Shown here: piece by piece, positions 33,618-46,600 of the stretch
How the letters are laid out: each line of letters starts with the position of its first letter
Numbering within the stretch: the first letter of the stretch is position 1
Assembly: GCA_022497155.1 (NCBI GenBank)
Contig: MU385738.1
Location: 248,001 to 312,000 of the forward strand
Reading direction: 5' to 3'
DNA from: Whalleya microplaca
Taxonomy: Eukaryota; Ascomycota; Sordariomycetes; Xylariales; Xylariaceae
DNA length: 64,000 bases
The notes under the pieces: generated by a model
What the model saw: the letters and a program-made list of their open reading frames with translations, nothing else
Databases searched by the model: none
Told to the model about the DNA's origin: nothing
Position numbers and translations under genes: made by a program

Positions 33618-36600
33618 GTCGGCGTTGACGAGATGCGATATCTGCAGCTACAGTCTGGCGCATCTAAGCATCGTCTTCGAGAGGATTCCCTCTCTAGTTT
33701 TATAGAATCCATTATCGGTAGACCGGCAGCAACACGAGGTGTTCATCTAAGATGTGGTGATCTCAATTGTGGCGTAGTTCAGGCGGGTGGGTAGCTCTCT
33801 TCTCAAGACTCTCTATCTCACGCCTCCGTTACCAGAACGGGGAGTTGGGCCGGCGTCGCTTCTCAGCTATCCCAGCCGATGCAACTCATCCGAACTGCTA
33901 TAAACGGCTGCGGCGCCGTTTACCTGGTGCTCAATACGCTCAACTCATGCTCAGGATAGTCATAATGATTCGCTGACTATACATGGTCTAGATTTCTTGT
34001 TTTTGTAGCTCTGCGAGTTCTATTTTTGACGGTCAAAACGTGGTCCCCAATCGTCCTTGCACGTGAAGTCCATAATACTTGAACCGGCGAAATGTTAGCT
34101 CCATTTGGCGAAAGCCGTCCAGTATAGTAGGTTTCCAGTAGATTACCACCAATCATTTTACATGATAAGCCGGCTGTCTAGCCCGTGATAGTTACAGTCT
34201 TATGTATAGGGGCATTCGATGAGAAAGAAGCAGAAGCTACGCGGTAGGCCTCGGTGCTGCGAACATACATTCCACCGATTCCGAAGGTTTGTGCTGCAGA
34301 TAATGAGAGGCTCAGATAAGTACACATCATCAAGCTCTCGGTGCCATGAAGAAGGGCTATCCGATGGGCGGAACGTGGGCAAGTCGTATCTCGTTTTCAA
34401 ATCATCATCGTCTTCCAATCTGGCGCTATTGGCATCACCGACGGCACGTGCCGTCGCGCCTCGGCTAGATTGGCAGAGGTCATAGCTTGATGTTGAGCCC
34501 TTGATGCTGCAATGGATGCATGCCAACCTTAACAGATACACGTAATGGTTTTGGCACCAGAGTGTCCCTGAACACGGACCCTTACGTTCTCAAGTTAGGG
34601 GCTTCAGAAGATAGCAAATGCTTGGGCTATGGGTTTGTCTCGGAGGCAAGGTAACGCTTGCCAAGGCCTGCACCTGTAGCGTCATAAATAGTACAGACAC
34701 ATTTCTTGAGTGGGAGTGGTTCTACGCAACCTAATCGGCGGCCAGACAAGAAGGTTCCTACCGTCCTGGCAGCCCTGGGCTCTGGATTTTTGGACTGGCA
34801 GTAGCACCTTAAGTATATGTATTGTGTAGTGCAATAAGGCCGCGTTTCCTGAATTTCAGTTCCTGCCGCCACTGGGCTCCATATATACAAATCGGCCCAT
34901 ATAAATTGCATTGTAAATTATGTTACTGACGAGATGTATTTTGGGTCCTTACGCCCTGACCATCAGCTTGATTAGGTCACCTTGAATTCAGGTCTCCTTA
35001 AAAACCTCGCCTTTAGGGCTTTTATTAATACCTTCTTTCGCCGGTCGGAAATTTAAGAATTTTATTTTATTAATTGAATTAAAGTGATTATTATTTTTTC
35101 TATTTTTTTTAAAGCTAACGCCGCAATTCCTGTAATATATATTATTTTTATAACTTACGATAGCTTTAAATCCGGGGTATACTAACTATATTTAGTACCG
35201 ATCTGTGACTGTAATAGGACTGCGGCGGCAGGAAAGTTAAAATTTACGACAGCCGCCACGATGACTGCGGCGGCAGTTTTACCTACTTTATTAGGGAAAG
35301 TTGCCTAGAAAACAGGGGGTGTACAACCCCGTTTTTCATAAAGCTGACTGCCGCCGCTGCGGGAGTTATGTACGACTTGTAGCTGTTATACAGCTGTAAA
35401 TCACAGCTAAAGGGGGAAAGGTTCAGTGGAGTGACCCCCTGGTGGTGGCAAAAAGATACAATTTGCGCAGATCACAGCCGCGGCAGAGACCTTAGGAAAC
35501 ACGGCCTAAATCTAGGATTAAGGTTCATCGATTTGCGACGAAGATGCTTGCAGCATGGAAGATCTTATGGCGATCTATGGCAGAGGGGTGTCGTCAACAT
35601 CATACTGTCCCAGTTTCAGGCTTCAAACGCGCACGCACCTCCACCACGTGCAGTATCCAGCAGCAAGGTTCAAAGAGTTCTGACGAATTTGAGTTATCAC
35701 GGCGGCGAAACCACGATCCGGGTCTCGTGAAGGGGATCATATACTTTCTGGGTATGAATTCTCCATTATTAGAAGGCAAAAAAAATCTGAACGTTATGCA
35801 CAGACATTGGGGTTCTCAACCTGGTATTAAAATGTTTATAGTTCACACACAGACACATTGATGAGAATAGTGAACTTCAGACGGTCTCCCTCTCGAACCC
35901 AAATTTTCCGGGCTGGAATACTACGTTTTGCCCCGTCCTACCAATGGCTTTGATCGGTGGGTTGGATAGAATGCCGTTACCCGTGAATTCGCCTCATTCG
36001 CAGTGATGAACTTAAGGGTCAATGACATAATTAAACAGAAAAGCCCACCTACCCCTCATCATAGCTATGATGGCATGAATGTGACGATGCACATTCCCGT
36101 CGATTCTGCGATCAATGTGCTTGGGCCTCCTCTGGCAGCAACACTGCGTCAGCTTTGTTTGCCTCTTCGTGAGGATTCGGAACTTCTGCGTCCCCCGCAT
36201 GCTCGAACCTGGCTCCATAACTTAAGAGATATCCTAGCAATAGAGAAGAAATCATTATAATGCGTAATAACCGCTTGCATAAGAATCACAGTTATCATGT
36301 AAGTTTGCCCTTTAACTTCGTCCCTTACTTTACCCACTATGCATGAATATGATCTCCAAATAAGATGAAGATTCCGAAGTTGTGGTTTTTCTCCGTGGGA
36401 TCCTTCATGCGTTATTAGCGGAGTCCTCAACGCGTATTGATATGAAAAGCTTCCATTTCAAGACGATTGCTTTAATCACCAGGTTTACTACAGACGATCC
36501 AGCCCTGTGATCATCAGAACTTGTCCTTCTTTGGTCTCTTGCAATCCTAAATAGGTACTTGTGATCAGCGACGTAGACGAAATAGTATCATCCCTACCGC

Positions 36601-38957
36601 CTGTGTAATGAACCGCATAGCATACTATGTCGATGACGGTATTAGCGTGATATGAGCAATGCGGTCTGTATCTATGTAGCTTAGCTTAGATCCTGCAACC
36701 AACAAGACCATATTCAGCAACGCCTGTCCATTCATCGGTTTGCTCTGGTTATTGCTAGCCTCGAGTATCAAAGTGATGGTAATGGGAATCCTCAATGAGG
36801 CCTAGGTCTCTGCAGCATCACATCGCTGGGTGCTATTCGCCCCTCTCCTGTCTGAACTTCGAGTCATTTTCGTCGTTGGTTTGTCATCCGTAAAAAAAAA
36901 AAAAACCTTCCACTCCGTCACCAACAATTGCGATCCTATCTCACGAGCCCCTCTCCTCCCCGCCGTCTGTGCGCCCCTGAAGCCCACATCTGCTCTGGCA
37001 ATTCCCCTGCATTGGGCGTGCTGCACGTACATACTACGCCACCTGCTCGCGCTCGGAATACAGGGCGGCCTGTTGACGGAAATCCCCTGGACTCGAGCCC
37101 CTGCATGTGATTACGATGCGGGGGAATTACAATGCCCAGCTACTAGCTGGTAGAGCTCTTCCAATAGACAGCTAGATCACTTCACAGAGAAAAGGTAGGA
37201 GATGGGGCTTTTAGATACTTAGCTAACGGGATTACTGCAGCACGCTATTGATCTCTCAAGGCCCACCCGTCACCACCTGCACCGTTAGACGCTGTTAAGC
37301 TTGTAACCCACCTGTCAACTCGGCATCACTTGCCTAGATTACATATATGCACATAGCAGTAGATCGTCTCGGCAATTCAAGCGCGCATACGTTCCTTGTG
37401 TACGTTACACAGTCCAGGAGGCGGACGAGACTGTTTTAGTAGACGTAGTGGAACTCTACTAGTGTCCAGTCAGGCAGCCTCAACTCAGCTCTAGTCCAGA
37501 CAGCCAGAGAAGTCCTATGTGATATATCGAACGAGGCTCTTTTTCCTGCCCGCAATGCGCATCCGGCGTAGCACAACTCTTTCCTACATCAGGAAGGTGG
37601 TAGGTGTTAGTCAGGAATCAGGAACGGCGATCTGGGAGCCTCACCTATTTCTTCACATATTTGGTACTACAGTGTGAATATAATCCTGGCCTATGGATCT
37701 CCAAAGTATCTCAAAGACCCATTCAGACCTGCAACTTTAATACCCAGGTGATCCTAGACAGTACCCATCACACTGCAGTCTATCGTATAGAAAAGCTCCT
37801 CCTGTAAGGGGTGTCTGTAGTCGATGGGTTGATGACGATGTTTGTAAAAACCACTTGACTATACATGTGAATTGCGATGAAATCGCTACCAGCTGCATCC
37901 GGTCAGGGAGGGATGTAGTTCCGGGAGAGGCGCGTCTGGCATTACGAGCATGAGGAAGTCGAAACATATTGAGAATCTAGTGGGGAGTCAGCCTGGTTTT
38001 GTCAGTTGCTGTGTGGGGCAACATTGCTCTAAAGCATGAGGATGACATCTGTAAAGACGGGATATTGTGTATCAATGAGTCTAGATCTAGTAATGACAGA
38101 AGAGGAGTAGTCCGCAGTCTCATAAGAACACTATACATATCAACAGATTACAACAATAACGTTAATCATCGATCATAATTTGGTATTGCAACGACTAGTA
38201 GCCCATTACTATAATGATTTATATAGTTATCACATTAGTAGGACAAGCATATTAGATCAGTCTCTCCCAGTTAGCGATTATGGTTGTGTACCAGAGAGGC
38301 ATTGCATCTACATGCATAACTGCCTACGCTTTCCCAATAATGCTTGATACATTACATGATGTCGTGACACCCTACCACTACCTTACGTAAAGGTCAATGA
38401 AGACAGAAGAAGAAGAAGAACTTATATAAGATGTGATACATTAATAAGTTTCACATACCCATGTTGCTATAGAAGGGAAATATCAAGAATCTAGGTAGGC
38501 TTTGAAATTGAAATGACAACCTTAGCCTCGGTCTTGAAGTAGTCGAGACAGGACGATCAACCCGGAGAGTAGCACAATGAGAAATGGTAAGAGTAATATT
38601 AGTTCCTGTCTCATTAGTTAACACAGTCCTGCTGCTAGCAATAACGCTACAATGAGGACCAGTACAGCTATGTTTATGCCGATTATGAGCTACTATTGTT
38701 GATAATGGCTGGGCGAGAAATATATGTTCATATTAACGTTCAGTAGTTCAGTATTGCTTGATAGATATCTACTAATGGTATTGTTACCTAATAAGCTCAA
38801 TATGGCAATGTCATGTTCCTCCATCTAACATAAAGAAACTAGCCATCTCATAGTAGATATAAAATTGCTTCATGATAATAAACAGTTAAGACAAAGTATT
38901 CAAGAACGCAAGCAATGATAAACGATAACCAAGAAGCACAGCAGTATCAGGCACTCA
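33618..38957. other. Gene-poor region of about 5.3 kb
   Basis: The left end is the promoter of the EEP-jacalin gene. Small frames at 34200-34541 (-), 35544-35861 (+) and 36003-36260 (+, 85 codons, somewhat protein-like) have no recognisable product. A poly-A run lies at about 36891-36904. The AT-rich block with GC-rich repeats at 35.0-35.4 kb is listed separately. Confidence 0.45.
35035..35360. mobile_element. Possible remnant or end of a small transposable element
   Basis: A very AT-rich block (about 35050-35160) abuts three copies of a GC-rich motif. ACTGCGGCGGCAG occurs at 35219-35231 and again at 35264-35276, and its inverted core CTGCCGCCGC occurs at 35348-35357. Repeated and inverted short motifs beside an abrupt composition change resemble a non-autonomous element or its terminus. 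No transposase frame and no target-site duplication were identified. Confidence 0.35.
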
Positions 38958-40550
38958 TTACGGTGAATCCCGTTGTTGCTCGGGTTGAAACTCTAGATGA
39001 GAAGTTTTCCAAACAGAGCTTAGAGGGGGGCATTGGGGTGTCAGTCTTTTCATAACGAGGTACCGCAATCTCTCGGGCCCCGGGGCAACATTACCCCAGC
39101 CCAACTTAGGAAGGATGGATACTCTGTGAAGCACTTCATCATGAAGTTTCCTCACACTCTCCTGCATTGTGCAATGCTTCGAGAGATCTTCAGGAAGACT
39201 CCAGCGGCAGTAAGTCTTCTTCTCATGGCTCTGATCGGCTTGGAACTCTGACCCCCACTTGATCATTCTGTCGCAACTATAACATGGCCGCTTGCTGCAT
39301 CCGATTAACTTCCACATGCCGGCTTTTGTCAACACGCCTAGATTCTCGAGACGGTATAGGACTTGGATTTCGCAATGGGGATAGCTTTCCTCTCTTGGCT
39401 TGTGAGTTTCGTCTTTCGCCTTTTGGGTGAGTTCGCTCGAAATCGTGTACGTCTTCGACAGCTCGACCATTCTTTCCATCACCTCAGACGTCGGTGCTAC
39501 CCCAGAGGCCTTCGGTATCTCACTCGTCGAACTGGTATGTCTTTGAGTACTGACGCTGGGTTTCGGTGGGGAGATCGGTTTTATCTTGAAAGTGGCCTCC
39601 AGGTTAACAAGGGAGCTGCGGAATCTGACATAATTATGAAACGCTCGTGGTAGCTTCGCGAAGTTCTCAATGGATTTCAGATAACAGTCAGCGAGATGAG
39701 GCTTAGTGAAAGCAGGAATAGATATGCCTGGCTTATGAGATTGAAGTCCTAGCCGCAGTGCATCGAATGCTCTCCCATGTACATCCAATAAATTCCAGCA
39801 GCGTTGCACTAAATCTTGCGATTCGGTTTCCTGACAAGGCTTGCTGCCAAGAGTCTTCCTCATAACCTTAAGTAAGTCGTTGAGGTCTGATGAAAAAATC
39901 TCATTGTCTGACTTCCACTCTTGAAAAGCATCGTATGTCCTCAAGTCTTGGGTGTTGTCCCGGGCCGTATCGGAATACGAATAGATCCTGAGTCTGCAGC
40001 TAAACCACATAGCTTTCCACACAAAGTTGTTGAAATCAAAACTTATATGAAAATCTTTGTTGTTGGTCCACTCTTCCCACTGCTTCTTGTGTTTGTTAAA
40101 ATTCTTATCGTCGTTCCACAAGCCCGAGTTCCGGGCCACGTAAAGAGTAAACTGTGGCCTATTGTGAAATCCATGGTTGGGATTCTCTTGTAAAAGCGTA
40201 GCAGTTACATCTTTTGAGAACCTCGTGGCTGAAAAGATCAGTGCAAAGGCATATAGTATCTCATTCAACGCAACGCCTGTGCTCCTTTGAAAATCAACAT
40301 TGGAATGAGGTTCAAATCTAGTTAACTGCAGGGGAGTCGATGTTGGCTCGGTGAAAGTCTGTTGACCACTAACAGATAAAATAGCTAGGCAGGCACTCAT
40401 ATTGGTTACTAGATCTGTGAAGTCGACTTTACGTCGCTTAGCTGATGGATCAGGATAGTCAGGGTCTCCTTCAAGGGCTCGGGTTCTAGATGGTTGCTTC
40501 GGATCCAACTCTAGATGTGGAGGTCTTTTGCGAAGTTGTTGGAAAGACAT
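38958..40550 (-). CDS. OTT_1508-like deaminase-fold protein, single exon, 530 aa
   Basis: Intact frame from ATG 40550 (MSFQQLRKRP) with no intron. The N-terminus carries a basic cluster (AKRRKVDF), possibly nuclear. The central part is a helical fungal-type region (WKAMWFSCRLRIYSYSD, RCWNLLDVHGRAFDALRLG). Residues about 388-430 carry the zinc deaminase signature: H392-x-E394 within SYPHCEIQVLYRL and C423-x2-C426 within GCSKRPCYSCDRMI. That spacing and the IGCSK-x-x-CY-x-C context fit the OTT_1508-like family, known to be expanded in fungi and related to nucleic-acid or nucleotide deaminases. All zinc ligands and the catalytic Glu are present. The substrate is unknown; defence, RNA/DNA editing or nucleotide roles are possible. 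It sits alone between gene-free flanks, with codon use more AT-rich than the Ras GEF. Confidence 0.82.
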   Translation of the reverse strand: MSFQQLRKRPPHLELDPKQPSRTRALEGDPDYPDPSAKRRKVDFTDLVTNMSACLAILSVSGQQTFTEPTSTPLQLTRFEPHSNVDFQRSTGVALNEILYAFALIFSATRFSKDVTATLLQENPNHGFHNRPQFTLYVARNSGLWNDDKNFNKHKKQWEEWTNNKDFHISFDFNNFVWKAMWFSCRLRIYSYSDTARDNTQDLRTYDAFQEWKSDNEIFSSDLNDLLKVMRKTLGSKPCQETESQDLVQRCWNLLDVHGRAFDALRLGLQSHKPGISIPAFTKPHLADCYLKSIENFAKLPRAFHNYVRFRSSLVNLEATFKIKPISPPKPSVSTQRHTSSTSEIPKASGVAPTSEVMERMVELSKTYTISSELTQKAKDETHKPREESYPHCEIQVLYRLENLGVLTKAGMWKLIGCSKRPCYSCDRMIKWGSEFQADQSHEKKTYCRWSLPEDLSKHCTMQESVRKLHDEVLHRVSILPKLGWGNVAPGPERLRYLVMKRLTPQCPPLSSVWKTSHLEFQPEQQRDSP

Positions 40551-41728
40551 TTTGATGGTAGTTACTTCACTTTTCTTTTAGCTTCATGAAGATTCTGGCA
40601 AGCAGTCTTCAATAGACCTCCAGAACCTTACATCTTATAGCTAGATAGACCATGAGCGCTTCCTTTCATAAGTAACAGTTTCATGCTATCTTATTGAAAT
40701 GATACATCACCCTGAAATGTTACAAATAGACATTACAGCTCATGTCTAGGTCATTCTCTTGTCAACTAATATTACCTCACCATGCCTTCTAGACACCCAC
40801 CAGTGCTGATACTTGTCTGAATTCATTACGTCCCAAGCTACAGCCCTGGCCAATTTTATACTTGTAAAGATTACCTTAATCTCTACGGGATATATTTTAT
40901 ATCATGTACGATCTGGTTGCCTTCCATGATGTATGAGTTTTGAATCGAAGGGTTGAGCATTACGCATTTGCACCTTTCATGATCAAGTCACCAATGCAGA
41001 TATTCCACAACAACTCAAAATAAGCCTGGAAAAATCTGATGTGCTTCATGTTGGGAGGTCCCCGCTCTGTGTCGAGGGGGCTTACTTTGACAAAGGCATT
41101 TCACAGCTAAGAATACCCTAACTTTGGACAAAGAATAAGCTGCAATATTATTCATACAAGTCTCAACATAGTTCATCTACGTGGCTTACCCCAGCCCATT
41201 GGGGCAAGACTAACGGCACGACCCATCACGTCTCGCCGCTGCGCGGACGAGCAACAATTGCTATGAAGTGATTTCGACAGACTATAGTAGTGCGTGGCGT
41301 AGAAAATACGGGACGTATCCCCTTCAGAGCTAACAGCTTTTGAAACTACGTTCTTTCTGAACTAGTCTGCGGTAAGACTGATGACTATCTAGTTTCTCGC
41401 TGATACTAGGGTACTAACATTGCCGTGATCGCTCTGCCGCTGTGTCTTCCCCCTAATGAGACGAGATAGATAACTAAGAATAAGTCTTGACTAGCCTGAG
41501 ACTCACAGGCATAGAGGTATCGTGGAATACTATCCCAGCTGAATTGGCGTCTTGCACCTCTCAAGCTTGTCCTTTGGTGCGAAATTTCTCGCGCTCATCT
41601 TCCATATCGCCTAAGAGAGGTGGTGAATATTATTTCAATCACGACGAAATATTTTTCCGGGGGCACGGCTAGCTTCCTGCTCTGGACAGGAGGAATATGG
41701 CAGATAAGTGTCCTATCTTGGGAGTCTC

Positions 41729-42262
41729 TTAAATCATAATCACGTTCAACTTATAAGGCATGTGATGAAGCATAGTAACGGATACATGTATTTGCATTTT
41801 ATGGAGATATGAGTACGCAGTTTGATGGTCTGTTCCAACACAGAAGCGTGAGACGTTTGCTCGGTATGGTGGCATTCTTAGCAGAATCCGGTTTTCAATG
41901 CTTCTCGGGTTCATTCTCAATTCATGTGCGTATATACAGTACATTCATATGTGTATACAGTAGCTCCGATTGAATACATGCTTATATACTTGGGTTTTAA
42001 CTTTATTGGGGTCATCTAGTAGAGTGATAGTAGGGTCATATGAGGAGGTTATAAGTGTAAACTTGGTAAAGGGGTGGATCATCTCATATAGCTTATCATT
42101 GCAACCAAACCAATGCTTTTGAACCGGGCATATCCGCGATAACCACAACTGAAAATCTATAATCCGGATCAGGTTCAGCAACATAACTATAGTTCGAATG
42201 TAAGCCCTACAGCTACCTATATCATCGAAATAGCCTTGGTAGGTAAGTCTCACCAGTGACAC
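41729..42262 (-). pseudogene. Coding-like relic with a single in-frame TGA
   Basis: One minus-strand frame stays open for about 177 codons with a single TGA (about 41945) separating two protein-like stretches: one containing LWLSRICPVQKHWFGCNDKL and TLLDDPNKVKTQVYKHVF, the other ELRMNPRSIENRILLRMPPY. There is no ATG at the left and no recognised family. Could be a decayed gene or a chance open stretch. Confidence 0.3.
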
Positions 42263-43467
42263 GTTGAGAATAGTCCTCTATACATTGTAAGAACTGTTAT
42301 TACATGTACGGTCTATACAGGTACTTGGAAACCTTGAAACTCCATTATTACCCGAGATCTCTTTGAGCCACAGGTAATCGTATGTAAGGAGTACCTTCCC
42401 ATGTTCTCATCTATCGACCGCGACAGCCAATATATTATCTAAAAACGGTATGTGACATACATAAACGGAATATGCCATTCTAACATGCCACCAGGCACCG
42501 TATGATGTATTTCGCGATGGTATTGGTGACATATGCTCGAAGCTTCATCGGATTTCAGCAACGCGACTTTATGCACATCTGTATGTGCTGCCATGCTCAT
42601 AATCTTGAAGCAAGGGGACGATCATGAATACATAACCTATGCGAGGAGATGGAATCTTATTATATCATAGTCGAATTTAACAATGTTAGGGTACATACAG
42701 ACGCATATACTTCAATGTTGTAAGGCAAGTTGGGGAATGGTCGCCAAGCTGAGGTTTGCAACCTCGATAGTGTTGTGTTACCTGCTCGTTACTTGACGCA
42801 GCACGATTGGACCTGCGGCAATTTATGGTAGCACTTCGGTATATTCTACATTCCTATGCACTACAGGTAGCCACGACCTTGATATTATTTCTTTGTTTGC
42901 GGAAGTAACAGGGCAGCTGTTTTGCGAAGATACATACCTTCCATTAGTAGGGTCAATTATAGTTCCACAATTACAGTTTTATGAGCTCTGATTGGCGGTA
43001 CGGACTCCGTAGAGCCAGGATGGATTAGGTAAGGCATCAGCAGTAGCGGGCTGTCGCAACCAACCTACCGACGTTATTACCTTGTGGTGTCGTCAAAGCA
43101 AAAAAAGAAACTAGAAATCCAGAAAATGGAGAGACTCGACCGAGCTCACCCAACAACACCCCTCAATTCAAAATCCGCCTTATCAGCCCAGCCTCTACAG
43201 CCTCTACAGCCTCTTACGTCGTGCATGTGATATATAGTTGTATATCCTCCCTACGACACACGCTAGACACACTGATTCTGTTCTAACTGCTCTACGGATT
43301 AACTGTTCAATTTATCGCAGTCGGATCCATGCGACGACGATCCAGATCCAGATCCTACCCGCGTACTAGTGAGTGGCTTCAGCGCGAGTCGGGCTAGTCA
43401 GGTGTGCCTGTTGTATGGTACCATCATAGTTACCTACACCTTCGACACCCCATTGAGGCTCAAACCC

Positions 43468-43536
43468 GCCAAAGCCGTCGAAGCCGTCGAAGCCGTCGAA
43501 ACCATCGAAACCATCGAAACCATCGAAACCGAAACC
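43468..43536. repeat. 9-bp minisatellite (GTCGAAGCC / ATCGAAACC)
   Basis: Seven or so tandem units, early copies GTCGAAGCC and later copies ATCGAAACC. It lies in the probable 5' leader of the following gene and is open in several frames on both strands. Confidence 0.85.
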
Positions 43537-43610
43537 GCTCGTCCGAGTCATGTTGGCACTTGTCCTGTAGATCTACTCTATCCAGGTCGAACCAGATCCC
43601 ACACGTCGGA

Positions 43611-46600
43611 ATGCTGTCACATCTTCGCTTCCACCGACGGGGCCCGTCGAATCCCACCTCGCCCATACCCGAGAACAGTCCTTGGGATTCTGCATCGCTT
43701 CAGCCAGCCCAACTGGTCCCTGACGATGGCGTCCCAGCTCCTGAAATTCGACCACGATCCGCTACATCCTATGCTCACGCCCACGGACTGCCCTCGCCGC
43801 AGTCAGCATCACCGGATTCGCAGCAGCACCCCCAACACCCATTCCAACAACCGCCGCAACCGCAGCCGCAGCCGCAACCACAACCGCAGCAGCAGCATAA
43901 TCAACCGCCAACCTTACCGCCCATCACCAGGATCGCCTCCACAGGCTCGGACTTTTCCCTGAACCTCGGTGAATATGAGTCCAAGCCGCGCGAGGAATCG
44001 AAACGTGAAGATTCAAAGCCTTTGCCGCGCTCACCTTACAAGGAGCAACCGGGATTCATTGGCGGACTGGCACTGCAAAACTACCGTCGGGAGCAAGAGG
44101 CTCTGAGCTCGGGCGCCCTGGAGAGGAACTCTACTACTGTGCCTGAACCTCAGACGTTCAAGCCTAATGCCTCTATGCTCAGCCCGCCTACCCGTCCACC
44201 TCCGCCTGTCAGGCCCGCTAAGGCCGCGTCCTCGTTCATCACACCCACCGATCTTCAAAGCTCTACCTCCACCACCAGCAAGCGAACGTCTACTACCAGG
44301 ATGACCTCGGAGTCACAAGGACCACACAGTCAGCCGGCTACGCAAGATCCACCAAGGGGAAGGAAGAGTCTTCCTTTTCTCAAAAACCCTATGTCGACCT
44401 TGTTAATGCGGAGGAAAAACAGCCAGAACGTGCCGGATCTCTCGTTGCCATTGCGTAACTACTCGGAAGAGCCTTCATACGATCCTCGGATTCGAGGTAC
44501 CCGGGTTCATGACTTTAGCGCCCCACGGCCTAAGAGGGTTGTGTCGACCATAGATACAGCTAACATGCCAGGTGAGAAGCCTCGCCAGGATGTTGTATCA
44601 CCTATCATCGAACAAATTTCACCCTCCGTGGAAGCGCCTCCGGTACCTCCGAAGGATGATAATACTAATACCCAGACTACACGAACGTCATCCATAAATT
44701 CCCGAGCGAGGTCAACGGATATTGCGACTACATCTGTACGGAAGTCACAGGGTTCCTCGCATTATTCACCCAGTGTTAATCGCAGAAATGAACCGAACGA
44801 CTACAGGAGGAAAAGCGCAATCCCACCATCACTCGCCTCGCTGTCTCGCAATGTATCCGAAGCATCCGCTAGAGACGTCCTTTCGTCCCTACCCAGGCAT
44901 ATGAAGAGCACGTCCTCGAGGTTTAGCTTTGACATGATAGGGGCGGCGAAGCAAGAGAAGCTGTTGGAAGAAAGACATAGGCAACGGCAGCAAGACAGGA
45001 AAGTAGACGATGTAGTCGGCCAGCGGGACTCTCGTTTTGATGATTTCGACGAGGATGCATTTGACTACGATGCGATGATGGATGACGACGGACTAGAAGA
45101 GCCCATTCCTGGTGTCAACGCCGACTACGACGATCCAGGCGTTGAGGGCGTAGACGACCCGGATAATGACCAAGAAAACTTCGCAGGCTTCGTGTTCCAG
45201 AGATCTAATCCTACCTCGGAATTAACGAGCCCTCATAGCGCCGGGGTATTGCCTACACCTAGAGATGCAAGCGGCAATGTCATCGGTTATGCAATGACGG
45301 GAGAGACGCCGGGCCTCGAACCATCCGCCGAATCGTCCCTTGACAAACAGAACGCAGCTCTCATAGAGCAGTTATTAGCAGAGAACACGCCAACTGGTTT
45401 GGGTATCCAAGGACTCGAGACTGTTAACGGAAAGTCCGAGCAAAAGACTCAACAACAGGCCCCTGTTCAGAAGCCTCTTGACAAAGACGACGAACTATAT
45501 TTCCATGACAGTTTAATGCACGACTTCAACGGGGAAGGAGATGGCTCTACATTCGACGAGTCCCTATTCGATTTGGATGACACGGATCAGTACGGTCGGC
45601 CAATCCCGGGAATGTTTGCCAATGCGCTGTCGCAAAGAAACGCTGCTTCCCAGGAGGCCAAGAAGAGAGAATCTGACATAACTTCCCAACTCTCGGCACA
45701 GTCGGAGGCTTCCCAATCTACTGCGCACACATCGCTCAGCGCCGACTTACACGCAAAAGCTCCTGGGCCTCCAGTCATTGAAGAAGAAAAGACTCCTAGC
45801 CTTGAAGAGTCTCAGCCAGCACAGCCAGCACAGCCAGCACAGCCAGCACAGCCAGCACAGCCAGTAGAGCCAGCAGAGCCAGCAGACCCAAGCTTGAACC
45901 CTTCAGAAGACAATGTAGCAGCGTATCAAGCTGCTCTAGCAGCAGCAGCCCACAAAGCTGCGGCCTCTGGTAAATTCCGAAGAGACTCGTCCCCGCCACC
46001 GCCGGCAGAGTTGACGATCACATCACCTACGACATCTGGATCATCTCAAGGTCAATCCCATCCCGATGAGCTCGACGATTACGAATTTGACGACGGGATG
46101 TCTACAGGCTTAGATGACTATGAGCTTGATGATGACGCCATAATCGCTGAAGCCAATGCCAGCGCTCTCGCTAATGATGCAGATGGCTGGTACGGTCAAG
46201 AGTTTGGCTTCTACTCTGCCCCAGCGCCGCTTCAGGTTCACCATACCACAAGCTCACTAAACGAGAAGAACCCCTTTCAATACTCGCATGGCGGTTATTT
46301 TGGCCCCAGCGGTGTTAACCGCACTACGTCAGGACGCGTTGTCTCGCGCGAGCCGAATTTGACCCCTATCACTGAGCGGTCCGAATACTCGAACCGAAAT
46401 TCGATCATGAGTTTAGGCGTACCTCAAAGCGCGACCAGTGCCGCACCGCTCCAAAGTCCGGGCCTCGCCCAGCTTGCCATGATGTCCGACGACGATAACA
46501 TGTCTCTGTCGGCCCTCCTGCGACTGCGCTCCAAAGCCTGGGGCGGTTCCCAGGCGTCCCTAGCGAGCTCGCGCGACGGGTCTCCCAGTGACCGAAACGG

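Larger units (their letters stand above)
40551..43610. other. Intergenic region of about 3 kb
   Basis: The left end is the promoter of the deaminase gene and the right end (from about 43200) the promoter/leader of the large disordered protein, including a GATATATAG TATA-like site near 43228. A minus-strand coding-like relic (41729-42262) and a 9-bp tandem repeat (43468-43536) are listed separately. Confidence 0.5.
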
